DNA from: Prevotella sp.
GTDB taxonomy: Bacteria > Bacteroidota > Bacteroidia > Bacteroidales > Bacteroidaceae
Length of the DNA stretch: 32,880 bases
Reading direction: 5' to 3'
Assembly: GCA_017615355.1 (NCBI GenBank)
Contig: JAGAAJ010000008.1
Span: 1-32,880, forward strand
The first letter of the stretch is position 1. Each line of letters begins with the position of its first letter. Below are positions 8,865 to 17,375 of the stretch, piece by piece. A program made the position numbers and the translations under genes. The notes under the pieces are model-generated. The model did no database searches, was not told the origin of the DNA, and saw only the letters and a list, made by a program, of their open reading frames with translations.

Positions 8865-10222
8865 AACCAAGCATAGTAAAAGGAACGCGCGACTTTGGCC
8901 CCATTGAAATGGCCAAGCGCAACTACATACTGAACACCATCCGTGAGGTGTATGAGCTCTATGGGTTCCAGCAGATTGAGACCCCTGCGATGGAGACCCT
9001 GCAGACGCTGATGGGCAAATATGGCGAGGAGGGCGACAAGCTGCTCTTTAAGGTGCTCAACAGCGGCGACTGTCTGACAAAAATCAGCGACGACGAGCTA
9101 TTGGAGCGCAATGCTCTGCACCTTGCTTCGAAGATGTGCGAGAAAGGCCTTCGCTACGACCTCACCGTGCCTTTCGCCCGCTATGTGGTGATGCATCGCG
9201 AGGAGCTTCAGCTGCCTTTCAAGCGCTATCAGGTGCAGCCCGTTTGGCGTGCCGATCGTCCGCAGAAAGGCCGCTATCGTGAGTTCTATCAGTTCGACGG
9301 CGACGTGGTGGGTTCCGACTCGCTGCTCAACGAGGTGGAGCTGATACAGATTCTCGACACCGTCTTCTCACGCCTGGGCGTACGCGTACAGATTAAGATT
9401 AACAACCGCAAGATCCTGAGCGGCATTGCCGAGGTCATCGGCGCTGCCGACAAAATTGTGGACATCACCGTAGCCATCGACAAGCTTGACAAGATCGGCA
9501 TCGACAATGTCAATGAGGAACTGCGCAACGACGGGCTTACTGAAGAGCAGATTGCCAAGCTGCAGCCCATCATCCTGCTCGAGGGTTCCAATGAGGAGAA
9601 GCTCACCACCATCGCCGAGGTGCTGAAAGACAGCGAGACCGGCCTGAAGGGCGTCGAGGAATTGCGCACAATCCTCTCACCATTCACCTCTCACCAAACG
9701 CCTCTAGAGAACGAGCTTCAGCTCGATCTCACCCTGGCCCGTGGCCTCAACTACTACACAGGCGCCATCTTCGAGGTGAAAGCCCTCGACACTCCGATGG
9801 GCAGTATCTCTGGTGGCGGACGCTACGACAACCTGACGGGTATCTTCGGTATGCCGGGGCTGTCGGGAGTAGGTATCAGCTTTGGTGTTGACCGCATCTA
9901 CGACGTGCTCGACGCACTCGACCTCTACCCCAAGGACTCGCTGCAGACCAGCCGCGTGCTCTTCATCAACTTCGGAGAGACTGAAACGGCTTATTGTCTG
10001 CCCATCATCGCCCAAGTACGCCAGGCCGGCATCCGTGCCGAGCTGTTCCCTGACGCTGCGAAGATGAAGAAGCAGATGGCCTACGCCAATGCCAAGCAGA
10101 TTCCCTTCGTCGTTTTGGCTGGAGAAAGTGAAATAGCTGAGGGCAAGGTGACGCTGAAGAATATGGATTCAGGCGAGCAGACCTTGCTGACAACAAAAGA
10201 GCTGGTTAGCGCATTGCGCTAA
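8861..10222 (+). CDS. hisS: Histidyl-tRNA synthetase
   Basis: Class II aminoacyl-tRNA synthetase that charges tRNA-His; 453 residues. Motif 1 region [15 protein letters not shown]; motif 2 [21 protein letters not shown] (about residues 128-148); histidine-binding [15 protein letters not shown]; motif 3 [15 protein letters not shown]-terminal anticodon-binding domain covers about 360-453. Residues about 271-279 (LSPFTSHQT) are encoded by a heptamer tract (CTCTCAC, CATTCAC, CTCTCAC) in the linker before the [10 protein letters not shown] motif, which looks like a tolerated in-frame repeat insertion. The start overlaps the purA stop; the end is built into a terminator hairpin. Confidence 0.97.
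   Translation: MKPSIVKGTRDFGPIEMAKRNYILNTIREVYELYGFQQIETPAMETLQTLMGKYGEEGDKLLFKVLNSGDCLTKISDDELLERNALHLASKMCEKGLRYDLTVPFARYVVMHREELQLPFKRYQVQPVWRADRPQKGRYREFYQFDGDVVGSDSLLNEVELIQILDTVFSRLGVRVQIKINNRKILSGIAEVIGAADKIVDITVAIDKLDKIGIDNVNEELRNDGLTEEQIAKLQPIILLEGSNEEKLTTIAEVLKDSETGLKGVEELRTILSPFTSHQTPLENELQLDLTLARGLNYYTGAIFEVKALDTPMGSISGGGRYDNLTGIFGMPGLSGVGISFGVDRIYDVLDALDLYPKDSLQTSRVLFINFGETETAYCLPIIAQVRQAGIRAELFPDAAKMKKQMAYANAKQIPFVVLAGESEIAEGKVTLKNMDSGEQTLLTTKELVSALR
9674..9694. repeat. Heptanucleotide tract inside hisS
   Basis: Three 7-bp units, CTCTCAC, CATTCAC and CTCTCAC, span 21 coding bases and so keep the frame. They resemble the minus-strand units of the tract inside the FucP-like gene. 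Confidence 0.7.
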
Positions 10223-10237
10223 CCAGTCCTTTTTTTA
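10202..10237 (+). terminator. Intrinsic terminator overlapping the hisS stop codon
   Basis: Perfect 11-bp arms, CTGGTTAGCGC (10202-10212) and GCGCTAACCAG (10216-10226), with a 3-base loop, then TCC and a run of seven T. The left arm encodes the last hisS codons and the right arm contains the TAA. It may also serve the convergent lipoprotein gene, since CTCTTTTG follows on the minus strand. Confidence 0.85.
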
Positions 10238-10258
10238 TTCTTTGATTTTCTATTCTCC

Positions 10259-10948
10259 TTAGTAGCCCAGCTGCTCCATTGCCTTGTCGGCATCTTCCAT
10301 TGATTCGCTGAGCGACTTCTGCAGGCCTTTGTAAAGTCTGAGCTCGATAGGCTCAGGGTTGCCGTTTCTGGCAATGCCTTGCGAGACATCGCACTGATAG
10401 AATGTATCGTTCATGCGGAAGGCCCAGCCGGTCATGATAATGTCTACGTCATATTCGTTCTTGCCAATACATTTGTCGATGGGTTTCTCAGCAAGAGCCT
10501 CAGCACTTGTGCTGGCCTCGTTGAAACCTACGATATTCTTGCCATCCTGCGAGATGCTCTTGGTCAAATTGTACATCTTTGTAGCATAGGCATTGAACTC
10601 TTCCTGAGTGGGGTTGGTGCCGTCGGCTTTCAGCAGGTTGGCCTTGGCGTCAGCATCGCGGGTATCGCCGTAGAACATGCTGGCGCCCTGCTTGTTTGTC
10701 TCGCTGATGGCAAAGTCGGGCTTTACCTGGTCGAAGGTCAGACCATAGCACTCTTTCAACGCAGCCTCAAACTTAGCTGTAGGGCTATCGGAATCAGCCG
10801 TAGCGCCGGCCTCATCTTTCTGCTCGGCATTCTGCTCAGTGTTTTCCTCATTTGCGGCTTCGCCGTCCTTCTTGTCACTCTTTCCTCCGCAGGCGGTCAT
10901 CAGTGTGAAGCCTGCCATGCACATCAGTGCCAAATAGATTTTCTTCAT
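10259..10948 (-). CDS. Lipoprotein of unknown function
   Basis: 229 residues. A lipoprotein signal with lipobox (FTLMTACGGKSD, cysteine at about residue 20) is followed by a low-complexity acidic linker rich in E, A and D (residues about 23-58), then a globular part with FEAALKECYGLTFDQVKPDF and FYQCDVSQGIAR. I do not recognise the fold. It lies 42 bases downstream of the M16 protease gene on the same strand, in a spacer that carries a heptamer tract, so the two are probably co-transcribed. That suggests, without proving, a role in the envelope alongside the protease. Confidence 0.75.
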   Translation of the reverse strand: MKKIYLALMCMAGFTLMTACGGKSDKKDGEAANEENTEQNAEQKDEAGATADSDSPTAKFEAALKECYGLTFDQVKPDFAISETNKQGASMFYGDTRDADAKANLLKADGTNPTQEEFNAYATKMYNLTKSISQDGKNIVGFNEASTSAEALAEKPIDKCIGKNEYDVDIIMTGWAFRMNDTFYQCDVSQGIARNGNPEPIELRLYKGLQKSLSESMEDADKAMEQLGY

Positions 10949-10965
10949 AGTTGTTTGTTTTAAAA

Positions 10966-10993
10966 TGGTTATTGAATATTGGTAATTGTTTTA
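10966..10993. repeat. Imperfect heptanucleotide tract between the M16 and lipoprotein genes
   Basis: Units TGGTTAT, TGAATAT, TGGTAAT and TGTTTTA in 7-bp register, filling much of the spacer and touching the M16 stop codon. Weaker than the other tracts. Confidence 0.55.
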
Positions 10994-13897
10994 GTATCCG
11001 AAGATTTCTTCAGTAGTGAGCCTACGGATAGTACCCATCTTGCCGAGAGCCTCCATGTCGAGCTTATTCTCGTCGCCGAGGATGATGTATCTGTAGGGCT
11101 TGCGGGCCATCTGCTCCTGCTCGAACTTGACGATGTCGCTCAGCTTGATGTTGGGCAGTGCATTGTAGATGCGCTCGTCCTCGTCGTAGTCGATGCCGAG
11201 ATTCTTGGCCGAGAGCCAGGCATTGATAAGGCCGAACTTCGTGGTTCGCTGGCTCTGCAGGCGCTTGGTCAGTGCCTCCTTGGCTATTTTGAAGGCCTGC
11301 TCGCTCTGCGGAATGGTGTCGAGAATCAGGTTGAAGTGACGCACGCAGTCCATCATCTTGTCGTTCTGGGTGATGATGTGGGTGAAGAAGTATTCAGGCT
11401 GGTCCTTATATGCCGGATCGATGTAGGCGGCATAGGCATTGTAGGCCAGACCACGGGCCTCGCGCATCTCCTGGAACACTACGGTGTTCATGCCGCCGCC
11501 ATAGTATTCGTTGAACAGAGCCTTCACAGCAGCTTCTTCGGGTTGCCAGGGGCGCTGCTCGTTGTGCACCATGCGCATGTAGATATTCTTGGCGTCGTAG
11601 GGAGCAATGTAGACCTCGTTCTGCGGGGTGGTCTCCAACGTGTAGTGCTTGCCCTCGGGCACGGCGGCAAATTTCTTTCCCGTCTTGTGCTGCTTGGTCA
11701 CAGCGTCGCACAGCTCCTTCTCCGTCATGGGGCCATAATATAATAATGTGTGCTCATACTGCTTCAGGTTCTTCAGCAGGTTGAGCAGCTCCTGCGGATC
11801 GGTTTGGCGTAGCTGCTCGGAAGTCAGGATGTTGCGATAGGCGTTGTAGGGACCATAGATGCCGTAAGACACCAGGTGGGAGAAATTGCTGCGCTGCTCC
11901 AACTTTGCGTCGGCGCGGCCCTTCTCTACCAGCTGGATGTACTGTTCCCATGCGTCGGTATCGACCTTGGCATTCTGCATCACATTCTCTAACAGGGCCA
12001 AGGCCTGCGGCATATTCTCGCTCAGTCCACTCAGCGTAACGTTGATGTTGCGGGCACCCACGCTGATGTTGTAGTTGCAGGCCAGCTTATAGAACTGCTG
12101 CTTGATTTGCTCGCTGGTCAACTTGTCGGTGCCGAGGTACTCCAGATAGTCGGGAGCATAGCTGTACTTCAACTCAGCCTCCTCGCCGAACTCGTAGCGG
12201 AACGTCATGGTGAAACGGCCGTTCTCCACATTCTTCACATAGATGTAGGGGATGTTTTTCTTTGTCTTGCCGAAGGTGAGGTCGCGCTGGAAATCAACGA
12301 AGCGCGGCTGGATGGGATCGACGTGGGCGTTCTGGATGTCCTTCACAAACTGGCTCACCATATCGCGATTGGTGGGGATGGCTGTGATGGCGGGCTTTTC
12401 AATCTCCTTGAGGGTGGTGTCCTCGCCCTGACGCTTGAACACGGTGACGTAGTTGTTCTTGAAATGGCGCTGTGCGAAGGCCACAATCTGATCCTTCGTC
12501 ATACCCGAGATGCGGTCGAGATAGCCCACCTGCTGCTTCCAGGGAATCTCATTGATATAGGTATTGACGAACATATTGGCACGGGCACGGTTGCTCTCCA
12601 GCATGGTGTAGTAGTGCAGCTTCTTGTTGTTGATGACGGAGGGCAGCAAGTCGTCACTGAAGTCGCCCTTCTTCAATTTATTTATCTCGTCAAGCAGCAG
12701 CTGACGCACCTCTTCCAAGCTCTGGCCCTCCTTCGGCGTTCCCATAAGGACGAAAATCGAATGGTCGCGCAGCACATCTGCACCAGCCATGGCGCTGAGC
12801 ATCTTCATCTGCTGGCTGATGTCGAGGTCGATAAGGCCAGCCGTGCCGTTGTTGAGAATGTCACCGATAATGTCCAGCGTGTCGGCCTGCAGCGAGTTGC
12901 CGCGGTCGAAGCGGTAGCCAACCCACAAGTTCTCTGCCTCCAATCCGTAGACAGAGGTATCTATCGGCTCGGTAATAGGCTTCTGGGCAGGGAATACCGG
13001 CTGAGCCACGTCGGCACCGGGCTGCCACTGTCCGAAGTAGCGGTCGATGATGGCGATAACCTTATCGGGGTCGAAGTCACCAGCCATGCAGATGGCCACG
13101 TTGTTAGGACGGTACCAATGGTTGAAGTAGTTCTTGATATTGGTGATGCTGGGATTCTTCAGGTGTTCCTGCGTGCCGATGGTGGTCTGCGTGCCGTAGG
13201 GATGCGTGGGGAACAGCTTGTTCAACAGGGCATTGACAGTCTTTTCGTTGTCGTCGGCCAGATAGATGTTGTATTCCTCATAGACGGCTTCCAGCTCGGT
13301 ATGGAAACCGCGGATGACCATATTCTGGAAACGGTCGCTCTGAATCTTTGCCCAGTTCTCCACCTCGTTGGAGGGGATATCCTCGGTATAGCAGGTCACG
13401 TCGAAACTGGTGTAGGCGTTAGTGCCCTCAGCGCCGATGGCAGACATCAGCTTGTCGTATTCGTTGGGAATGAAATACTGAGCGGCCACCTGGCTCACGG
13501 AGTCAATCTCGTGGTAGGCCTGACGACGAGCGTCGGCATCGGTCAGCTGACGGTACTTCTCATAGCGCTGCTCTATCTCGTCGAGTAGCGGCTTCTCCTT
13601 CGCAGGATCAGAGACGCCGAACTTGTCGGTGCCCTTGAACATCAGGTGCTCGAGATAGTGGGCCAGACCCGTGGTCTCGGCGGGGTCGTTCTTCGAACCC
13701 GTACGCACAGCGATATAGGTCTGTATGCGCGGTTCCTCGGTATTCACGCTGAGGTACACCTTCAGTCCGTTCTTCAGCGTGTAGATGCGTGTCTGCATCA
13801 TGTCGCCGTCCACCGTCTCGTACTTGTAATTCTGTGCCTGTGCGCTCATGCCCAGCATCAGCGTCAGCACTCCCAAAAGCATTTTCTTTGTTTTCAT
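10991..13897 (-). CDS. M16-family (pitrilysin/insulinase) zinc metalloprotease, periplasmic
   Basis: 968 residues containing two M16 units, as in full-length pitrilysin-like enzymes. Sec signal peptide MKTKKMLLGVLTLMLGMSAQAQ, probably cut after AQA, so periplasmic. The inverted zinc motif HxxEH is HYLEH at residues 80-84 (GLAHYLEHLMFKGT), and a conserved glutamate-rich stretch ELEAVYEEYN near 201-210 probably supplies the third ligand. The second half carries the R/Y-type substrate pocket region (MREARGLAYNAYA near 830) and lacks HxxEH, as expected. The family degrades peptides; the actual substrate is unknown. A -7 promoter element lies about 32 bases upstream, and the lipoprotein gene follows downstream. 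Confidence 0.92.
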   Translation of the reverse strand: MKTKKMLLGVLTLMLGMSAQAQNYKYETVDGDMMQTRIYTLKNGLKVYLSVNTEEPRIQTYIAVRTGSKNDPAETTGLAHYLEHLMFKGTDKFGVSDPAKEKPLLDEIEQRYEKYRQLTDADARRQAYHEIDSVSQVAAQYFIPNEYDKLMSAIGAEGTNAYTSFDVTCYTEDIPSNEVENWAKIQSDRFQNMVIRGFHTELEAVYEEYNIYLADDNEKTVNALLNKLFPTHPYGTQTTIGTQEHLKNPSITNIKNYFNHWYRPNNVAICMAGDFDPDKVIAIIDRYFGQWQPGADVAQPVFPAQKPITEPIDTSVYGLEAENLWVGYRFDRGNSLQADTLDIIGDILNNGTAGLIDLDISQQMKMLSAMAGADVLRDHSIFVLMGTPKEGQSLEEVRQLLLDEINKLKKGDFSDDLLPSVINNKKLHYYTMLESNRARANMFVNTYINEIPWKQQVGYLDRISGMTKDQIVAFAQRHFKNNYVTVFKRQGEDTTLKEIEKPAITAIPTNRDMVSQFVKDIQNAHVDPIQPRFVDFQRDLTFGKTKKNIPYIYVKNVENGRFTMTFRYEFGEEAELKYSYAPDYLEYLGTDKLTSEQIKQQFYKLACNYNISVGARNINVTLSGLSENMPQALALLENVMQNAKVDTDAWEQYIQLVEKGRADAKLEQRSNFSHLVSYGIYGPYNAYRNILTSEQLRQTDPQELLNLLKNLKQYEHTLLYYGPMTEKELCDAVTKQHKTGKKFAAVPEGKHYTLETTPQNEVYIAPYDAKNIYMRMVHNEQRPWQPEEAAVKALFNEYYGGGMNTVVFQEMREARGLAYNAYAAYIDPAYKDQPEYFFTHIITQNDKMMDCVRHFNLILDTIPQSEQAFKIAKEALTKRLQSQRTTKFGLINAWLSAKNLGIDYDEDERIYNALPNIKLSDIVKFEQEQMARKPYRYIILGDENKLDMEALGKMGTIRRLTTEEIFGY

Positions 13898-13928
13898 TCG
13901 AATAGGTAGGTTTTTGTGATTTCGAGCG

Positions 13929-13936
13929 CAAAGTTA
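13929..13936 (-). promoter_or_regulatory. -7 promoter element of the M16 protease gene
   Basis: On the minus strand TAACTTTG fits TAnnTTTG exactly and lies 32 bases before the start codon. The -33 position has only TTTTCG, a weak match. Confidence 0.55.
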
Positions 13937-13974
13937 CAAACAAAATGGTTAAGACACGAAAATATCGGGAAATA

Positions 13975-14006
13975 TTTGGTCATTTACGGAAAAAAAACTA
14001 TTTTTG
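13975..14006 (+). promoter_or_regulatory. Bacteroidetes-type promoter of the ribulokinase-like gene
   Basis: TTTG (13975-13978), 20 bases, TATTTTTG (13999-14006): a full consensus match. The ATG follows 30 bases later through an A-rich leader. An imperfect AAATAT...ATATTT palindrome just upstream could be an operator, but it does not resemble the repeat before galM. Confidence 0.75.
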
Positions 14007-14035
14007 CAGTCAAAACCCCAAAACTAACAAAAAAA

Positions 14036-15622
14036 ATGACCGCAAAGCAAACCATCGAGGCTGGAAAAGCCATTCTCGGAATCGAATTTGGTTCCACACG
14101 CATTAAGGCCGTACTCATCGACCAGGACAACAAACCCATTGCACAGGGCTCGCACGAGTGGGAGAACCAGCTCGTCGACGGACTGTGGACGTACAGCATC
14201 GAGGCCATCTGGTATGGCCTGCAGGACTGCTATGCCGACCTGCGCAAAGACGTGCTGAAACAGTACGACTGCGAGATTGAGAACCTGGCCGCCATCGGAT
14301 TCTCGGCTATGATGCACGGCTATATGGCCTTCAACGAGAAGCAGGAGATCCTGGTGCCCTTCCGCACCTGGCGCAACACCAACACGGGCAAGGCCGCCGC
14401 TGAGCTCTCGGAGCTATTCAACTACAACATCCCCCTGCGCTGGAGCATCAGCCACCTCTATGAATGCATCCTTGAGGGCAACGAGCACGTGAAGGACATC
14501 AAGTACCTCACCACTCTCGCCGGCTATGTCCACTGGCAGGTGACAGGCGAGTTCGTGCTTGGCGTGGGCGATGCCTCGGGTATGATTCCCGTCGATCCCG
14601 CCACAAAGACCTACGATGCCACGATGGTGGAGAAATTCAATAAGCTCATCGCTCCAAAGGGCTACTCATGGACGTTGCTCGACATCCTGCCCAAGAGCCT
14701 GAATGCCGGCGAGCAGGCTGGCTTCCTCACTCCCGAGGGTGCCAAGAAACTCGACGTCAGCGGACACCTGAAGCCCGGATGCCCTGTTTGTCCTCCCGAG
14801 GGCGACGCTGGCACAGGCATGGTGGCCACCAACGCCGTGAAACAGCGCACGGGCAACGTGAGCGCAGGCACCTCTTCATTCTCGATGATCGTGCTGGAGA
14901 AGCCCCTATCGAAGCCCTACGAGATGATTGATATGGTGACCACACCCGATGGCAGCCTAGTAGCAATGGTGCATTGCAACAACTGCACCAGCGACATCAA
15001 TGCCTGGGTGGGCCTCTTTAAGGAATATCAGCAGCTACTCGGCGTACCCGTCGATATGAACGAGCTCTACGGCAAGCTCTTCAACAAGGCCCTTGAGGGC
15101 GATACCGACTGCGGCGGACTGATGGCCTACAACTATGTATCAGGCGAGCCTGTCACAGGCCTTAGCGACGGTCGTCCCCTCTTCGTTCGCTCGGCCAACG
15201 ACAAGTTCAACCTCGCCAACTTCATGCGCGCGAACCTCTATGGAGCTATCGGCGTGCTGAAGATTGGCAACGACATCCTGTTCAAGGATGAGATGATTCG
15301 CGTGGACCGTATCACCGGTCACGGCGGCTACTTCAAGACCGCCGGCGTGGGTCAGCGCATGCTCGCCGCCGCCCTCAACAGCCCCATCTCGGTGATGGAG
15401 ACCGCAGGCGAAGGTGGTGCCTGGGGTATCGCCCTGCTGGCAGGTTATCTAATCAACAAGAACGGCAAGAACCTGGCCGACTATCTCGAGGAGGTGGTCT
15501 TCGCTGGCAACACAGGTACCAGCATCGCACCTACCGCTGAGGATGTCGCAGGCTTCGAACGCTACATCGCCAACTACAAGAAATGTCTGCCCATCGAGCA
15601 GGCCGCCGTAGACAACAAGTAG
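14036..15622 (+). CDS. araB: FGGY-family carbohydrate kinase, predicted L-ribulokinase
   Basis: ATP-dependent sugar kinase, 528 residues, predicted to make L-ribulose 5-phosphate. N-terminal phosphate-binding motif AILGIEFGSTRIKAVLI; substrate region AIGFSAMMHGYMAF; YVHWQVTGEF...GDASGMIPVD with the likely catalytic aspartate; the C-terminal ATPase domain includes GNVSAGTSSFSMIV, ITGHGGYFKT and AGEGGAWGIALLAGY. The ATG at 14036 is chosen because the longer open frame begins upstream of the promoter. Xylulokinase is the main alternative, but a complete arabinose operon lacking a kinase lies 7 kb away and Bacteroides arabinose loci use a kinase of this type. It has its own promoter and terminator. 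Confidence 0.82.
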   Translation: MTAKQTIEAGKAILGIEFGSTRIKAVLIDQDNKPIAQGSHEWENQLVDGLWTYSIEAIWYGLQDCYADLRKDVLKQYDCEIENLAAIGFSAMMHGYMAFNEKQEILVPFRTWRNTNTGKAAAELSELFNYNIPLRWSISHLYECILEGNEHVKDIKYLTTLAGYVHWQVTGEFVLGVGDASGMIPVDPATKTYDATMVEKFNKLIAPKGYSWTLLDILPKSLNAGEQAGFLTPEGAKKLDVSGHLKPGCPVCPPEGDAGTGMVATNAVKQRTGNVSAGTSSFSMIVLEKPLSKPYEMIDMVTTPDGSLVAMVHCNNCTSDINAWVGLFKEYQQLLGVPVDMNELYGKLFNKALEGDTDCGGLMAYNYVSGEPVTGLSDGRPLFVRSANDKFNLANFMRANLYGAIGVLKIGNDILFKDEMIRVDRITGHGGYFKTAGVGQRMLAAALNSPISVMETAGEGGAWGIALLAGYLINKNGKNLADYLEEVVFAGNTGTSIAPTAEDVAGFERYIANYKKCLPIEQAAVDNK

Positions 15623-15656
15623 CTATTCGTCTTAGCAACAATTAATTACAAGAAAA

Positions 15657-15693
15657 CCGACCTATTCAATTTCTGGGCAGGTCGGTCTTTTTT
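15657..15693 (+). terminator. Intrinsic terminator after the kinase gene
   Basis: Arms CCGACCT (15657-15663) and AGGTCGG (15679-15685) around a 15-base loop, followed by TCTTTTTTG. Confidence 0.8.
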
Positions 15694-15750
15694 GCGTTGA
15701 TTGAGAAGATGAAAATTTACCTGAATTGCAATCGAAAATTATTTCTACTC

Positions 15751-16155
15751 AAAAAGTGAGAAATAACCACAATCCATCACTAGTGCTTCTAACCTTTTGT
15801 GGTTCAAAGGTTTAAGGAGTGATGGTTTGTAGTGATGGTTCGTTTAAACCATCACTTTTTTCGCTTTTTTCAACAAAACGAGTGACGCCATTTCCGTTGC
15901 TGAGCGGCACTCCGCAGCAAAATACGGAGCCTCCGCAGCAAATTCTGGAGCCTCTTTACGAAATTTTGGAGGCTCCAAAATTTCGTAAAGAGCTTGTTTA
16001 TCAGCATATTTCAGTTGTTTTTAGTTAGAAAAAGAAAGCCAAAAAACAGGAGTGATGGTTTAAAAAACCATCACTACAAACCATCACTCCTCAATTCACT
16101 GTAATTCAGAGGCTTGAAAGCAAAAGTGATGGATTGTGGTTTATTTCCACTTTTA
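15751..16155. repeat. 405-bp nested inverted-repeat element, MITE-like or structured RNA
   Basis: Arms of about 105 bp (15751-15856 and 16050-16155) face each other. Outer 31-bp segments (15751-15781 / 16125-16155) match at 26 positions, inner 26-bp segments (15815-15840 / 16066-16091) match perfectly, and both pairs share the same centre, near 15953. The octamer AGTGATGG occurs eight times, four per orientation. Each arm also contains its own hairpin (15831-15856; 16051-16075). The middle holds four 21-bp repeat units. No transposase, convincing gene or clear target duplication is visible. It lies between the kinase terminator and the promoter of the next gene. The 782 bases without a gene (15623-16404) contain this element, the terminator and that promoter. 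Confidence 0.8.
15909..15992. repeat. Four 21-bp repeat units, the last inverted, forming a 41-bp palindrome
   Basis: Units at 15909-15929, 15930-15950, 15951-15971 and 15972-15992. The first two share CTCCGCAGCAAA and end GGAG. Units 3 and 4 form an inverted repeat with 20-bp perfect arms (15952-15971 / 15973-15992) around one base. Read on the plus strand, the direct units encode a PPQQ-type heptad. The same family recurs at 28595-28678. Confidence 0.8.
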
Positions 16156-16331
16156 TAATGAAAAAAAATTAGCAACGACATGCTCGGTAAAGTTTCTTAA
16201 CAAAACCATCAAATGACCGTTCGAAGGAAACCAAAGGATTAGGACTGGAAAACGATTGGGAACGGACAAAATTTGGGATGTGCGCACGACAACCATTTTG
16301 TCAAAAAACCGTAAAAGGGAAGGCAAAATAG

Positions 16332-16361
16332 TTTATGTTTAAAAAACAAACATTAAATTTG
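16332..16361 (+). promoter_or_regulatory. Probable promoter with overlapping inverted repeat
   Basis: TAAATTTG (16354-16361) is a consensus -7 element; TTTA at 16332-16335 is a variant -33 element 18 bases upstream. Between them lies ATGTTT (16335-16340) paired with AAACAT (16348-16353), a possible operator for the winged-helix regulator encoded downstream. Confidence 0.5.
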
Positions 16362-16404
16362 CATTACTGAAAAACCACCATTATTATTTCTACCTAGGAA
16401 CAAG

Positions 16405-17019
16405 ATGCAAAGACATGATGACATACCGCTTTCAAACTTAGAAGAGTTGAGCATCATCGCCCGTACGCGCATAGAGGTAATGAGCAATAGGGAGCCAACG
16501 GGTGAGAACCTCTTCTTGGCCTGGGGCTATCCTACGGCGATATTCCTCTTTGTCGAGTTTATGGCGCTGAAACTGCTGAATGAGGATTGGTGCGACTGGA
16601 TCTGGCTGGGCATTCCCTTGGTAGGAGTGCCACTTATGATGTATTTTCTGAAGAAAGACTATGAGCGCACTGGTCGACGCACCCTCAATGCGAATATCAT
16701 TTTGGAGATGTGGATTTATGTTGGTTTCGTCAGCTGCATAGGCGGTGTGACAATGGGCATTGCTGATGTTTTCCAACAGTTCTACGCCACCTTCCAGGGA
16801 ATACTCATCAGCATGGGTTGTTTTATCACTGGTATCATTCTGCGGTTTACGCCAAAGACAATGTGCGGCATCATAGGCACCGCTTTGTCATTCGTCGCCC
16901 TCTTCTTTCAAGGCGACCAGTGGCCCTGGCAACTATTCATCACAGCACTCGTCACCGTCATCACGCTCATCATACCTGGGCACCTGTTCAAACACTATGT
17001 CAAATACTATGCACAATAA
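16405..17019 (+). CDS. Integral membrane protein of unknown function
   Basis: 204 residues. A short charged cytoplasmic N-terminus (LEELSIIARTRIEVM) is followed by about six hydrophobic segments: roughly 38-55, 67-83, 98-115, 125-145, 150-168 and 172-192. Two segments are preceded by charged turns (KKDYERTGRR; RFTPKTMCG). No transporter signature or catalytic motif that I recognise. The winged-helix regulator gene follows after 23 bases, and the pair looks like a two-gene operon in which a membrane protein is encoded with a small DNA-binding protein. The start follows a TAAATTTG promoter by 43 bases. Confidence 0.75.
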   Translation: MQRHDDIPLSNLEELSIIARTRIEVMSNREPTGENLFLAWGYPTAIFLFVEFMALKLLNEDWCDWIWLGIPLVGVPLMMYFLKKDYERTGRRTLNANIILEMWIYVGFVSCIGGVTMGIADVFQQFYATFQGILISMGCFITGIILRFTPKTMCGIIGTALSFVALFFQGDQWPWQLFITALVTVITLIIPGHLFKHYVKYYAQ

Positions 17020-17044
17020 ACTATAAACTACAAACTTTAACTAT
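17017..17044. repeat. Heptanucleotide tract bridging two genes
   Basis: TAAACTA, TAAACTA, CAAACTT and TAACTAT in 7-bp register. The first unit contains the TAA stop of the membrane-protein gene and the last runs into the ATG of the regulator gene, so the whole 23-base spacer is repeat. Confidence 0.7.
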
Positions 17045-17375
17045 GGACACATTTAAGTTTCCCGTCATCAATCCCCTACTCCACAATGAGCTTCGTCTGA
17101 AAATCATGGTCGCACTCGACTCGTTGGAGAGCGCAGACTTCGTATATCTGTGCAAAATCACCGATTCCACGCGTGGTAACCTCAGCGTTCAGATCAAGAC
17201 ACTGCAAGATGCCGGCTATCTTCAAGTGGACAAGAGTGGCTTAGGCCGCCTGTCGCACACCGTCTGCCGTATCACCCACAAGGGCCACGAAGCCCTTGAC
17301 ACCTATGAGCAGGGCTTGCGCCGACTCTTCAGCGAACGGGTGCCCGATAGGGTGAGTCAGGAGAAAATCGGCTAA
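17043..17375 (+). CDS. Small winged-helix transcriptional regulator (HTH_27/MarR-like)
   Basis: 110 residues, a single winged-helix domain. LRLKIMVALDSLESADFVYLC forms helices 1-2, RGNLSVQIKTLQDAGYLQV the recognition helix and strand, and GRLSHTVCRITHKGHEAL the wing. This matches the short winged-helix DNA-binding family usually encoded next to a membrane-protein gene in Bacteroidota. It has no separate ligand domain. It probably controls its own operon, possibly through the ATGTTT/AAACAT repeat at 16335-16353. The ATG at 17043 is preferred because it sits directly after the preceding gene and gives a full-length domain; the longer open frame overlaps that gene. Confidence 0.8.
   Translation: MDTFKFPVINPLLHNELRLKIMVALDSLESADFVYLCKITDSTRGNLSVQIKTLQDAGYLQVDKSGLGRLSHTVCRITHKGHEALDTYEQGLRRLFSERVPDRVSQEKIG

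Noticed and set aside
12107-13588. 493-codon open frame antisense to the M16 protease gene
   Set aside because: It mirrors the codon structure of a clear protease gene on the other strand; no family motif, no promoter.
15909-15992. Possible CRISPR array
   Set aside because: Units are directly adjacent with no unique spacers, and no cas genes are present; the same applies at 28595-28678.
15819-16028. 69-codon frame inside the inverted-repeat element (contains TPQQNTEPPQQ)
   Set aside because: Starts within the palindromic arm and is made of repeat units; no promoter or conserved protein. Kept as repeat, not as a gene.
15751-16155. Insertion sequence
   Set aside because: Inverted arms are present, but there is no transposase frame and no clear target duplication; at most non-autonomous.
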